Source of the DNA: Amblyornis subalaris
Lineage: Eukaryota; Chordata; Aves; Passeriformes; Ptilonorhynchidae
Direction of reading: 5' to 3'
DNA: 64,000 bases
NCBI GenBank assembly: GCA_018881555.1
Contig: JACAXG010000079.1
Coordinates: 2,226,041-2,290,040, forward strand
Numbering within the stretch: position 1 is the stretch's first letter; each line of letters opens with the position of its first letter. The position numbers and the translations under genes are program-made. Of the stretch, positions 34,064-45,836 are shown one piece after another. Below the pieces are notes generated by a model that did no database searches, was not told where the DNA came from, and saw only the letters and a list, made by a program, of their open reading frames with translations.

Positions 34064-37000
34064 AAAGAGAACTTTATGGGGTTTTTTGGGTGGTTTTTTA
34101 AACCTCTACTCTGAGCAATGAAGTACTGTGTTTTATTCTTTGCATGCTTCTTGATTTAGTTCTAATAGAATATGAAGAATATGAACATGGGTAAAAGTTA
34201 TTTATTTTCTGAAATTGTAACAGCACTGGTGTGTTTGAAACACAGTGTGTGATTACAGAAGAAACAGTCAGTCTTTGGATATGTTAAGTTTTAAAAGAGA
34301 TATTAAAGGAAAGAATAGTTAAAGCCATGTATGGAAAACGGGACAAAATGAAGCATAAGTTAATCTGTTGGTAGTCTATGTTAGAATAAATGACCCTTTC
34401 TTTTCTTTTTCCTATCTTAAAATGTGAGTTAGGATAAATATTTTTATTTCACCTGGTCTTTAATAAAACATTTGTTATGGCAGTCGTTAGAGTTACAAAG
34501 CAGTTAAGGGTTGTACGAGAGGGGAAATCCTAGAAGAGCAAAGGAGATGCCTAGTTTGGGGAAGACTAGGGGTGGTGGGATATTGCCAGAAAAAATTTGT
34601 CAACCAGAAATTGAAATCCTAACTCAGAAGTTTGGAATGCTCAAAAGGTGCATTAATTTTGCTGATATTAAATGGGATGTTGCAGACATGTAGATCTATC
34701 AAGCCATTATACAGTAGAGGTAGAGCCATTGTTCAGTATACTGTAGAAGTCTTGTCTAGGAAGAAATGAATCATTTTGATAATGAGAAGTGTGAAAGATA
34801 ATTTGAAATCCAACTTGGTATAAGAAGGCTCCTTGTTCTGAGCACAAGCATTGGCTTTACACTGCAAAGAACCCAGCATTCTTGGGGGACATTCTTTGAG
34901 ATTTCTTGTCCCTTGCTTTATCTGGTCTTTCCCTGCCTCCTTTTCAGCTCTGCCTCAGTTTGCCTATTTTTGATCACTCTTTTTCTTTCTGAAGTTGTGC
35001 AGTACTCTTCTTTGTGCTCATAGCTCTGGAAAAGCTAATTGAAACAAGACTTTGCTAATTGTCTTTGGAAGCGGCACAAAGGGTGACTGGACTGGCTTGC
35101 TCAGCTTGGGAAAAGGGAAAAGTGCTCTATAGTTTCTGGGCTTTGAACTGCTTGTGGCTATACGGTTTCCCAAACTGTGGTCACAGCTTCCTATTTGGCT
35201 GCTCGGAGGTGAATTCCAAAAGCTTCAGCAGGGTTTTGGTTTTTCTTGCTGCAAAAGCTTTGGCAAGGACTTCGCTGCATACATAATTATAATAACAGTA
35301 GGTTAAATACAGAAGGTGGCATAATACGTTTCTGTTTATTAAATACTATCATCTGAATTTATGAAGTTCATAGTCATGTTTTGTGTAACCTGAAACCCCC
35401 CAGGTTTGGGGCTTAGTTTGTATTTTAGAGTTGCCTGTCTTAAAAATACCAAACGACATCTCCCCTCCCTGATTTTTTTAAATGTCAGTGTAACCCTACT
35501 GTGGGTAAGTGGTTGTATCTTTGAACATAGAAGGATGAGCAGTCCTAGGAGCAGTGCTAGGAGTTTCCTCCTATCAGCCTTTCTGAATTCATGGTAAGTA
35601 AGTTAGGGGCTGCCTATTCCATCTCTGTCCCATGAAGACAGGGAGTGATGATCCAAGTAGTTTCTCTTCTTGTTCCTTGCAGACCTGCATAGCAAATCAA
35701 GGCGGCTCTGTAAGGTCGACAGGGAAGCCATTAGAGCAAGAACGAGGGTTGGCCTCCCTAAATACTCTACTATATTTAAAATCTTTGCAGCAGCAATTGA
35801 AGATTTTATGTAGAGAGCCGGTGGTGAACCTTTTATTCAGGTGGTAAGATCTATCCTGTGTTAGACTCAAAGAACAGTGTAGAAAATATATTTTTCCTCT
35901 CTAAAGGAAAGCATTTGCCACCCTTCTTACTGGTGGGTGGCATGTTAATTCTGAGTAATCCATTGGAATTGGCATGAGTAAGATGAGACGGACTGTGAGG
36001 AGAAGTGCTAACTTTGGGTCACTCATGGTTGAGACTTAAAAATGGTATTGTGCATGCTTAATTCTGTAAAAGATGTAATTTCCAACATTCTTAAAAAAAC
36101 CTTTGGATCTGAATAGCTTGGGATCCTGCTATTAAGTTACGACAGGGATTTTGATGTTCTGGGAAAACATTTTTACCTGCCAGGAAAATATTTTGTCCAT
36201 TTTGCTTAGCAATATCTGATTCCTTTGGCTTTGCTTTTGTATTTTAGGCAGTACTTTAATGTCTTCAGTACTTTGATTTTGGCCTACTGGTGCTAATGGA
36301 GTAGATGTGCTGAAGTACTTCCCTCTGATAAGTGGGGCCTGAATCATGATTGAAAGACATGTCACTTTGTTGATATGAAATTGTGCCTTCTCTGTCCCCA
36401 AACTGGACATTGGGTCTTGACATTGTGTCATTTGCATGCTGAAGACTCGGAGACAGCTTCACTTTTGCTTGAAGTATCTGGCTCTGAACACTTTGGCTTT
36501 AGCCTGACAGTGTCTAAGTACCAGCCAAGCTGGAGTGTGTTTTTGATGTTCTTTCCTGGCAGACAGTATGACCTTTGTAGTTTCAGGATTGTTTTTCAGA
36601 GATGTGCTTTCAGTTCTAGTGGTTCAGCTGGTACTTTAAAAAAATTAATATATATCCAAAACCCAAGAGAAACTACTTATCTGATGAGAGGGAACTGGAG
36701 TCTGAATTAGATTGGTGAAATTTTGAGATCGAGTTACTCTTTAATTGAAAACATTCTCTTAATTCTTGCTATAAAGCATAATTTTTGCTGTGTAGCAGAT
36801 GTAAAACACAAGGTAAAATTGCCCTAAGCTAAAGATTTATGGACTTTGCCCCCTACCCCCCCACCCAAATAGTATGCAGTATATTGTGAAGTAGGGTAGC
36901 TGTGTTTGGACTCAAAAGTGTTTAGCTATGCACTGACTGCAGTGGGTTTGATACAGAGCAGTGTTCAAAAAATGCATGGCTTTGTGTTGAAGGCAGGAGC

Positions 37001-40000
37001 ACAGCAACAGACATTCACTAATGGGTTTTGTACTTGATGCAATGGGAGTAGAGTCAGGGAAGCTGTGGCACAGAGCAGAGGAGCTGTAAGCACATGTGAT
37101 GTTTAATATTTCAGTCTGCTGTGGTGGGTTGGGCCATAAACATCTCTCCCCATCTCCCTTTTTGTGTTTTGCTCCCTGCCAAGGCAGATGTAAACTTGCA
37201 GTGTTATTTGAGGTTTCTCTGTACAGACCTACCTTTTAACTGCAATTAGGGCAGAACACCTCCCTTCCCAATGGGTAACCTGTAGTAGCATCGCTCGTGT
37301 CCCTGTGTGACCAGAAATAGAAAGATTAATAAACGCTTTCTGGCTGTAAAACTTTTCCCCCCAAGTTGAAATGATCAGCCACACTGAACTTCCCTATAAG
37401 TTCTGATTTCCCCCTTGCCCCAAGCAAATAATTAAAGTTTGCTGTTAAATTCACCTCATTCTCTAGAAAGCCTCCCTGGTCATGTTAAACTGCCTAACCC
37501 AGGTAGTGTTTTTAGTGTTGTTAGAGGAAAGCATTATGTTTAGAAAAGCACTTTGTTGTGGAACAATTGTAAAATTATATGGAAACATAGTATTTAATGA
37601 CCAATAAGATGATTTGTGTTGCAAGACATCGGAACAAAGGAGTTACGAATGTTGTGTATCTGTGCCATGAAGATGCCTGCCTTCAGTTCCTGTATAACCA
37701 CTTTGTACTTAATCACAAAAGGATCTGTCTACATTGGCAGTGCTGGGGAATTTAAGACATGCTCTAATGTCTAGTTTATGTAAGGATTCCTGCATATATT
37801 AAATATTTGGTAATTGTGCTAATGTGTTTTGGGGGAAAAAGTGGAGGGAGGTGGCTTGAGTAATGTGCAGTTGGTAGTAAAACAGTCATGCATCTGTCTT
37901 TTCTTACTGAGTCATAGACTTGAGAGATAGGTGGTCTTAAGGCATTGCTTTCCATAGCCCCTGAGGAAATTTCTCCACCTGGATTGTTAGCAGTGGTGGT
38001 AGAAATGCCAGCTGCAAGCTGGTGTTTGGTCACGTAAATGACAACCAGCATGGCAGATACATCTATAGGGATCGTGTGACATCCAGGAATTGGCAGGAGG
38101 CAAAGTCCCCTGGCTGGTTGTTGGTTTACCTGCAGCTCAACTCTTATTATGGATGCTTAAGGGAAGAAAAGACTTCGAGTGAGTGCCAGGCTGTTTCTCC
38201 TTGAAAGACTAGTCAACAGATTGTTTAAGAATTTACAAACAGCAGGAATTAGCAGCCTAGCAGCCTAAGCTGTCACAGGCTTTGAATAGCATGTGCTCGG
38301 GAGCATTTCTACTTTGCCTTGTCAGGACAGCTACGTTTTACAATGGTCATTATGCTCCTGGCAGGGTTTGCAAACACATCCAGTTGCGTTTGGCTTCACT
38401 CCCATTGCTGCAGTGTTTTGTTTTTCCAGAGTGCCTTTAGCTGCAGTTCAACACCTTTTATCAATCTGGCCTTACCAGAGCATGGAAACAAAGCCTTGCA
38501 TAGAAAGTCACTGTCTAGACCCTGACTGATGTTACTTATGTTTTTCATCATTCTCTTCTCCCAGCATGGATCTTTTTGGCCACTGAGGTGGGGAAAGCCC
38601 ACCAGCTCAATGGAAACACGAGAGGCAGTGCTGTAATGGAGAAGTTTTCCCTGATGCTGAGTGATGGTTTTAAGTTAGAATGAGGAGCCTTTCTTAAAAA
38701 TTTAAGTTTTTGTGTGTTCTTGAGTAAAAAGAGGACTTCTTTTTTGAAGTTACTTGATGCCTTGAAATATGTGGGGTTAGAAGTTTGGCCAAAATTGTGA
38801 TACATCGGTACATTTCAATGAGTGTTCATGGCTAAGGACAGCTTTTCATGAACTTCCTGTTCAGCTCTTTAAAACCATTAATATTGAGGTATTCTGCTCC
38901 ACCTCCTATACTATTGTAAAAGTTCTTTTTTTAATTGTGTTTTTGGGGTTTTTTTTGTGCCTTAAGAACTGCACTCTTAATTTTAAATGAACTTACAGTT
39001 TGTTTAAGACAGGTCAAAATGAAAGGCTAAAAATTTCATTTCAGTTTTATTTTTTTTCTATTCCATGTCTTTCTAGACTCCCTGCACTTCTGAAGATTTA
39101 AGGCAGAGAGGCAGAGAAGCTGGGGGAGGTTATAAAGTGAAGGTTTGGGGATTAGCTGTAAGTACAGCCGTCCCATCTGCAAGGATGCAAGAAAGGTGCT
39201 ACTGTTAGCTCTTCCAAGAGCTTGTTGTTGAATCCAAAAGAAATCTGACTTGAAAACCTCCAAAGATCCATTCAGACTAAATGTAGTGTGTAGTTTTAGG
39301 TTCATGCTCTTTTTCAAGAGCTTCAAGCCCACATTAGTGAGCACAGATGAAAAGAATATGTGGAGAAGTCAAAGGAAGAATAACATGCATCTCACTGCAG
39401 CCAGCTGCACTGTAACTTGGTGCTCTCTCTTACTATTACAAAAACAGTGTGTGGCATCCTTGGTTGTAAAAGCTGGTTGTGGAGGAGGACTACATCCTCC
39501 TTGATGTTTCTAACTGAGAATGCGTGTGTTGAATGGTTAAAAGAGCAATTTGGGAAAGATGTTGCTTATGCAACTTCGGTGTTGTGCAGTGTTGGGGCAG
39601 TTGTGGTTTATGTGTCTCTGATGTAGGATGGTAATAGCCTTCTTAACTCAAGTAAAAGTTGTATGACTTAGTACTTCAGAAATTGTTATTGACAGTTAAG
39701 ACAAGACATACACTGTGGTTAATGAAGAAATAGTGATGATAGGAAAAAAGTACCATCAGGCACTGTTCTAACTTAACAGCTGTGGTTTCTATGATAAAGA
39801 CACATGACTCCCTTCACATAAGACAAGCTGCAGTTTAGGAATTAAGCCTGTTTTGAATATAAATTTATATTCTGAGAGGAAGTTTTCTTCTGTCTCACTG
39901 ATGCTCTGTGAAATCCTTTGAGGGAGAAGAGAGGGAGTGCTTAGAAAGCCATTTCTGGCGTTAAATGGCTTTTGAAAAGCTAGGCTCATCAAACCTTGAA

Positions 40001-42024
40001 TTTGGGTCTGGGGAGTTAGTGTTCACAGGGTGGGAAAAACTTTATTGTAGAGGAGCTGATTCCAGAGGGCCAGAGGTCAGCTGACCGGGAGTGCCTTTGT
40101 GCCCTGACATCACTCCCTGTCCCCATTCCCCTGCTGGAGGAGGGGCTGGTGGGATGCTGCCACCCCAGCTGTGGGCTCAATGCTCCATACGGCCACTGGC
40201 ACTCCTGCAGCCCCTCTTTGGAGTTCCCCTCCTGGCCAGCATAGTGTGAAGCTGAACAAATTCCAGTGCTAGCCAAGCTTGTAGTCAATTAGGCACAAGG
40301 TGGAAAGGACAAGGAAGAAAACCAAAAAGCAATAGCTGGGTGTGAAACATCAGCAGGGCTTCACTAAGGGATATATGATTGACAGCTACTCAGCATCTTC
40401 ATCTGTGTGTACACAACCTGGGCCAAGGCTTCTATCACAAGTGCTGCAAAGGCTAACTTAGTTGTATCCCTACATCTAAACATTCTTTGAACATTCAAGG
40501 GTGTCCTCTGCTTCTAAAATAGTTGTTTCTGTATCTCTGCTCTGTCTGGTGCAGATATTTACCTCTGGTGCAGATATTTACCTCCTCCTTGCCCCCAAGA
40601 GCCTCTGGTCTAAACATTCAGTCTAAACCTGATTTATTCAGGTTCTTTAACTTTGTACTTACATGATACGAACAATTTTATACAGCGTTCTGAGAAGCTG
40701 TGAACTCCTGTCACAGTTTGTACTCAGCACATTTTTTTTGAAGAAGATAAATGCGACGAGCATGAATTAGAGTTCAGAAACTCTCCTCCTGCTGTTCTCA
40801 GTGTGAGAGGGGAACCCAAAATCTGGAGGGAAAAGCTGTTGTTATGGCAGCAGAAATAATTTCTAATTGAGACTTGCAATTCAGATGTTGCTTTCATGTT
40901 TCGTATTTCAATCTTGAAAGAAGTCTGGGTATTTTATGGTGAAATAAATGACTTTTTAACAAGCACGTAACTAGTGTCTCCCAAAACTCTGTAATTTAGG
41001 CACTTACGTGAATAATAGCACATGATATATAATAGCATGTTGCTTTCAATTTTCCAAACTCTATTACAAAGGACAATGATGCACAAATGTGTAACTTTAT
41101 TAGGTCTTTATATTTACTATTTTGCAGCCCAGTTTATGCAGATATCTTTATTTGTATTGCAGTGCAGTTGAATCACTGGCATAATCTTCTGAGCAGTTAG
41201 GCTGCCCAATTACGATTGCAGTGAGTCTGCAGAGATTAATGAATACAACAACTCTAAATTTTAGTTTTCTTTCCATTGAGCAAAGTGTGCTGGAAGGAAC
41301 AGCTGGGAAAAATAATCTGGTTTGAACTTACTGGGTTAGTATACATGGCTTGTGTCTGAACGGAAGCATTGGCTCTTAGCATCTGCGGAAGCTGCCTCAT
41401 GGCTGGGGCTTTCCTCTGAGAGGCTGGGCTCTGACATCTTCATGCAAGGGTGTTAGTGGTTCCAGTTCCCTCAGCTTTACCTGCAGAGTTGCTATGTAAG
41501 GGGGACTTTCACCCCAGTGTAATGGAGAGAGAAAACTTCTGCACTGCTTCTGGAGAGGACTAACAAGGCTCCTCAGTGGAGTGTGTTTGACCTGGGGTCC
41601 ATGAGCATCTTGAGTCCTTACAGTGTGTGAGTTTTCAGGAAAGTCGAAATGTTCTCATTTTAAGTGCTTTTTTTCCGCATTTTTCCACACTTTTTTTTTC
41701 CTTTTGCCTCCCCTCCTTCTAATGTACTGCCCACAGAAAATGTTGTATGCAGTCATGTACAATTTGCCACAGAAGTCATGTCTGTTTTCCCATTGGTGTG
41801 CTGCTTGGGTTTGCATCACTTTGGTTTTTGCAGAAACACCCTTTCATTATAGCTGAAGCATAGATTTTGTGCTCAGGCTGTACCTCACACTTCCCTACCT
41901 TTCTTTTGCAAGTGCTTGTTCTTTGTTTCAGAATGGGTAAAAGTCCAGACATCCAAATGACATCCTGAAAATACCAAAAGACCTTTGGCTATTCTGGAAG
42001 AATTGAAATTGAATTGCTGTTTTC
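34064..42024. other. Non-coding, mostly unique
   Basis: AT-rich probable intron. The only structure noted is an exact two-copy 19-bp tandem repeat at 40545-40582. No coding exon recognised. Confidence 0.5.
40545..40582. repeat. 19-bp tandem duplication, two exact copies
   Basis: tctggtgcagatatttacc occurs at 40545-40563 and again at 40564-40582 without a mismatch, indicating a recent slippage event or an assembly error. Confidence 0.9.
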
Positions 42025-42029
42025 GTCAG

Positions 42030-42124
42030 TGTCCTGGGTTAGTTAAATATTCTATTACCACCCACAAAAGCTGGATAAATTTCATAATTACACACCTGGG
42101 ACTCCTTATCTCAACTGAGATAAG
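42030..42124 (+). repeat. 5' LTR of the ERV-L provirus, first 95 bases
   Basis: Matches 45837-45931 of the 3' LTR at every base that is not N. The rest of this LTR and the primer binding site fall in the assembly gap. Confidence 0.95.
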
Positions 42125-42934
42125 NNNNNNNNNNNNNNNNNNNNNNNNNNNNNNNNNNNNNNNNNNNNNNNNNNNNNNNNNNNNNNNNNNNNNNNNNNNN
42201 NNNNNNNNNNNNNNNNNNNNNNNNNNNNNNNNNNNNNNNNNNNNNNNNNNNNNNNNNNNNNNNNNNNNNNNNNNNNNNNNNNNNNNNNNNNNNNNNNNNN
42301 NNNNNNNNNNNNNNNNNNNNNNNNNNNNNNNNNNNNNNNNNNNNNNNNNNNNNNNNNNNNNNNNNNNNNNNNNNNNNNNNNNNNNNNNNNNNNNNNNNNN
42401 NNNNNNNNNNNNNNNNNNNNNNNNNNNNNNNNNNNNNNNNNNNNNNNNNNNNNNNNNNNNNNNNNNNNNNNNNNNNNNNNNNNNNNNNNNNNNNNNNNNN
42501 NNNNNNNNNNNNNNNNNNNNNNNNNNNNNNNNNNNNNNNNNNNNNNNNNNNNNNNNNNNNNNNNNNNNNNNNNNNNNNNNNNNNNNNNNNNNNNNNNNNN
42601 NNNNNNNNNNNNNNNNNNNNNNNNNNNNNNNNNNNNNNNNNNNNNNNNNNNNNNNNNNNNNNNNNNNNNNNNNNNNNNNNNNNNNNNNNNNNNNNNNNNN
42701 NNNNNNNNNNNNNNNNNNNNNNNNNNNNNNNNNNNNNNNNNNNNNNNNNNNNNNNNNNNNNNNNNNNNNNNNNNNNNNNNNNNNNNNNNNNNNNNNNNNN
42801 NNNNNNNNNNNNNNNNNNNNNNNNNNNNNNNNNNNNNNNNNNNNNNNNNNNNNNNNNNNNNNNNNNNNNNNNNNNNNNNNNNNNNNNNNNNNNNNNNNNN
42901 NNNNNNNNNNNNNNNNNNNNNNNNNNNNNNNNNN
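42125..42934. other. Assembly gap (810 N)
   Basis: All bases are N. From the 3' LTR length (762 bp), the 5' LTR would end near 42791 if the gap size is real, leaving about 140 bases for the leader and the Gag start. Confidence 1.
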
Positions 42935-43681
42935 CTCTTCAACAATCACACTCAGCCCCTGGTAGGAAGAGTAGAGAGTGGTTTCTTCCAGTCTTTCAGG
43001 CCAGGCACAGCAGCTTTTGAAAAAATTGAGTTCACTCTGGATGTCAAGGATGGCATAAAGTTGTTGTTGGTTCTGCTTTGTCTTCTCTGCACGGTCTGTA
43101 CCATGTATACCATGCTTAGAGTCAAAACGCTTGGTATGACACATCATTCTCAGAAGGAAAGCAGCAGAACAACAGACACCATGTCTACACAGACTGCCAC
43201 AGAAGAGAAAGGAACCAAAAGCAAAGCAACAGCGACCGTGTCTACGCAGACTGCCACAGAAGAGAAGGGAACTAAAAGCAAAGCAACAGCGACCGTGTCT
43301 ACGCAGACTGCCACAGAAGAGAAGGGAACTAAAAGCAAAGCAACAGCGACCGTGTCTATGCAGACTGCCACGGAAGAGAAAGGAAACAAAAGGAAAGCAA
43401 CAGCGTGTGTGTCTACACAGACTGTCACAGAGGAGAAAGGAACCAAAAGCGCCGTAAGCATCTCCACACAAACCGTCATTGAACTAGAACAGCCTAAACC
43501 AGTAGCAGTTGCCCCCATCCAAAAGAAGAAATCAAAGAGCAAATCAGTCCGCGTAGTGACCAACGAGGATGCGGCAGGACCTTCGCACCCAGCAGAAGAG
43601 ACAGAGCCGGAGATCATCACTCGCTCTCTATCCCTGGGTGAGCTGCGTGACCTGCGCAAGAAATTCAGTTCCTGGGAGTAA
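42935..43681 (+). pseudogene. Gag-like amino-terminal fragment with 19-residue repeats, truncated
   Basis: The frame is open from the gap edge (42935) to TAA at 43679-43681, so the true start is not seen; the first in-frame ATG in the visible part is 43103. Seen in order: a polar lead-in; a hydrophobic Leu/Cys-rich stretch (about 43058-43096) that could span a membrane; then five copies of a 19-residue unit beginning VSTQTATEEKGTK; a Lys/Ser basic segment (KKKSKSKS); an acidic patch; and LSLGELRDLRKKF, which resembles the start of the ERV-L Gag core. It then runs out of frame into pol after a few residues. The rest of Gag is missing. Confidence 0.8.
43181..43453 (+). repeat. 57-bp coding minisatellite in the Gag-like frame
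   Basis: Units at 43181, 43238, 43295, 43352 and 43409 (the last partial, about 45 bp), plus a degenerate sixth start. The 57-bp period equals 19 codons, so gain or loss keeps the frame. Units 2 and 3 are nearly identical, and unit 4 has several substitutions. Confidence 0.95.
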
Positions 43682-44292
43682 AGTGGCAGGATGGACGTNG
43701 CCAGATTCCAACAGAAGTAATTAACAAGATAGCAGCTATGTCCCCACCGACCAACAAAAAGGAAACACAGGCTTTCCTAGGAGCCGTAGGCTTTTGGAGG
43801 ATGCACATCCCGGAGTACAGCAGCATTGTAAGTCCTCTCTACCTCGTAACACGAAAGAAGAATGACTTCCTGTGGGGCCCTGAGCAACAGCAGGCTTTTG
43901 AACAGATTAAACAGGAGATTGCCCATGCGGTGGCCCTTGGGCCAGTCAGAACNGGGCAGGATGTTAAGAATGTGCTCTACACTGCAGCTGGAGAGAATGG
44001 TCCTTCCTGGAGCCTCTGGCAGAAGGCACCTGGCGAAACCCGAGGACGACCTCTCGGTTTCTGGAGTCGGGGATACAAGGGATCTGAGGCCAGCTACACC
44101 CCAACTGAGAAAGAGATTCTTGCTGCCTATGAAGGGGTTCGAGCTGCCTCAGAAGTGATTGGCACCGAAGCACAGCTGCTCCTGGCACCCCGACTACCCG
44201 TGCTGGGCTGGATGTTCAAAGGGAAGGTCCCTTCAACACATCATGCCACCGATGCTACGTGGAGCAAGTGGGTCGCTCTGATCACACAGTGA
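43669..44292 (+). pseudogene. ERV-L pol, carboxy-terminal end of reverse transcriptase region
   Basis: The pol frame begins at the deletion junction (FLGVKWQDG, 43669), one frame away from Gag. It continues through FLGAVGFWRMHIPEY, the RT thumb/connection-type segment, to an in-frame TGA at 44290-44292. The RT palm with its catalytic YxDD is absent, so no RT activity can be encoded. N bases lie at 43700 and near 43953. The frame after the TGA is the same, so one stop separates this piece from RNase H. Confidence 0.9.
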
Positions 44293-45789
44293 GCCCGCAT
44301 AGGAAACCCTAATTGCCCTGGGATACTGGAAATTATCACGAACTGGCCCGAAGGTGAGAGCTTTGGACTGTCATCTGAAGAAGACGAGGAGCAGGTGACA
44401 CGTGCTGAGGAGGCACCGCCATACAACCAGTTACCGGAGAGTGAAAGGCAATACGCCCTTTTCACCGATGGTTCATGCCGGATTGTAGGGACCAACAGGA
44501 AATGGAAAGCTGCTGTATGGAGCCCGACACGACGAGTCGCACAAGCTACTGAGGGACAAGGTGGATCGAGTCAGGTTGCAGAGCTTAAAGCCGTCCAGCT
44601 TGCTTTGGATATCGCCGAGCGAGAGAAGTGGCCAAGACTTTATCTCTATACCGACTCATGGATGGTAGCTAATGCTCTGTGGGGATGGCTGAGTAGATGG
44701 AAAAAGGCCAACTGGCAGCACAGGGGGAAACCCATCTGGGCTGCTGAGATTTGGCAAAACATCGCTGCCTGGGCTGAGAAGCTGAACATGAAGGTCCGTC
44801 ACGTGGATGCCCATGTACCCAAGAGTCGGGCTAACGAGGAGCATCAGAACAATGAGCAGGTGGATCGAGCTGCCAGGATTAAAGTATCACAGGTGGATCT
44901 GGACTGGCAGCGCAAAGGAGAACTCTTCCTGGCTCGTTGGGCCCATGATGCCTCTGGTCATCAGGGCAGAGACGCGACATACCGATGGGCTCGTGATCGA
45001 GGGGTGGACTTAACCATGGACAGTATCTCACAAGTCATCCATAACTGTGAGACGTGTGCTGCAATCAAGCAGGCCAAGCGGGTGAAGCCTCTATGGTATG
45101 GTGGATGGTGGTCAAAATACAGGTATGGGGAAGCCTGGCAAATTGACTATCTCACACTTCCCCAAACCCGCCAAGGAAAGCGCTACGTGCTAACCATGGT
45201 AGAAGCGACCACCGGATGGTTGGAAACCTACCCTGTGCCTCATGCCACTGCCTGGAACCCCATCCTGGGCCTTGAAAAGCAAGTCCTGTGGAGACATGGT
45301 ACCCCTGAGAGAATTGAGTCAGACAATGGCACTCATTTCAAGAACAGCCTTATTGATAGCTGGGCTAGAGACCACGGGATTGAATGGGTGTACCATATCC
45401 CCTATCACGCACCGGCTGCCGGAAAAGTAGAACGATGCAATGGATTGCTTAAGACCACTTTGAAGGCACTGGGTGGAGGGANTTTCAAAAACTGGGAACA
45501 GCACCTGGCGAGGGCCACCTGGTTGGTCAACACACGAGGCTCTGTCAATCGAGCTGGTCCTGCCGANTCANGACCCTTNCACACCATAGCTGGCGGTAAA
45601 GTCCCTGTGGTACACATCAGAGGCATGTTAGGAAAGACTGTTTGGATTAGTCCCNCCTCAGGCAAAGACAAACCTATTCGTGGGATTGTCTTTGCTCAAG
45701 GACCTGGTCACACATGGTGGGTAATGCAGAAAGATGGGGAAACTCGTGTACCTCAAGGGGACTTAGTTTTGAGTGAGCACTCCCCGTGA
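44293..45789 (+). pseudogene. ERV-L pol, RNase H and integrase domains
   Basis: Same frame as the preceding RT piece, open to TGA at 45787-45789; the first ATG-like internal start is an ACG at 44398, so independent translation is doubtful. RNase H (about 44460-44880): FTDGSC, AELKAV, YTDSWMVANAL, NEQVDRAA give the D-E-D-D set. Integrase: HHCC zinc finger (HDASGH near 44944, CETC near 45050). Catalytic Asp codons are at 45145 and 45322 and Glu at 45430, a D,D-35-E spacing. Several N bases after 45482 leave a few residues unknown. Apart from these, the integrase looks intact. Confidence 0.93.
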
Positions 45790-45820
45790 TGTTAATTCCA
45801 GCAATATGTGGATGGTATAG

Positions 45821-45836
45821 AATAAGGGGTGGATTA
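45821..45836 (+). other. Polypurine-rich stretch before the 3' LTR
   Basis: aataaggggtggatta directly precedes the LTR TG at 45837. This is the expected place for the plus-strand primer of a retrovirus. Confidence 0.7.

Noticed and set aside
42026..43471. Long minus-strand open frame over the gap and minisatellite
   Set aside because: Most of it is N bases, and the rest is the antisense of the 57-bp repeat, which stays open because the period is a multiple of three.
43150..43659. Minus-strand 169-codon frame in the provirus
   Set aside because: Shadow of the Gag-like repeat region; no retroviral or host motif on that strand.
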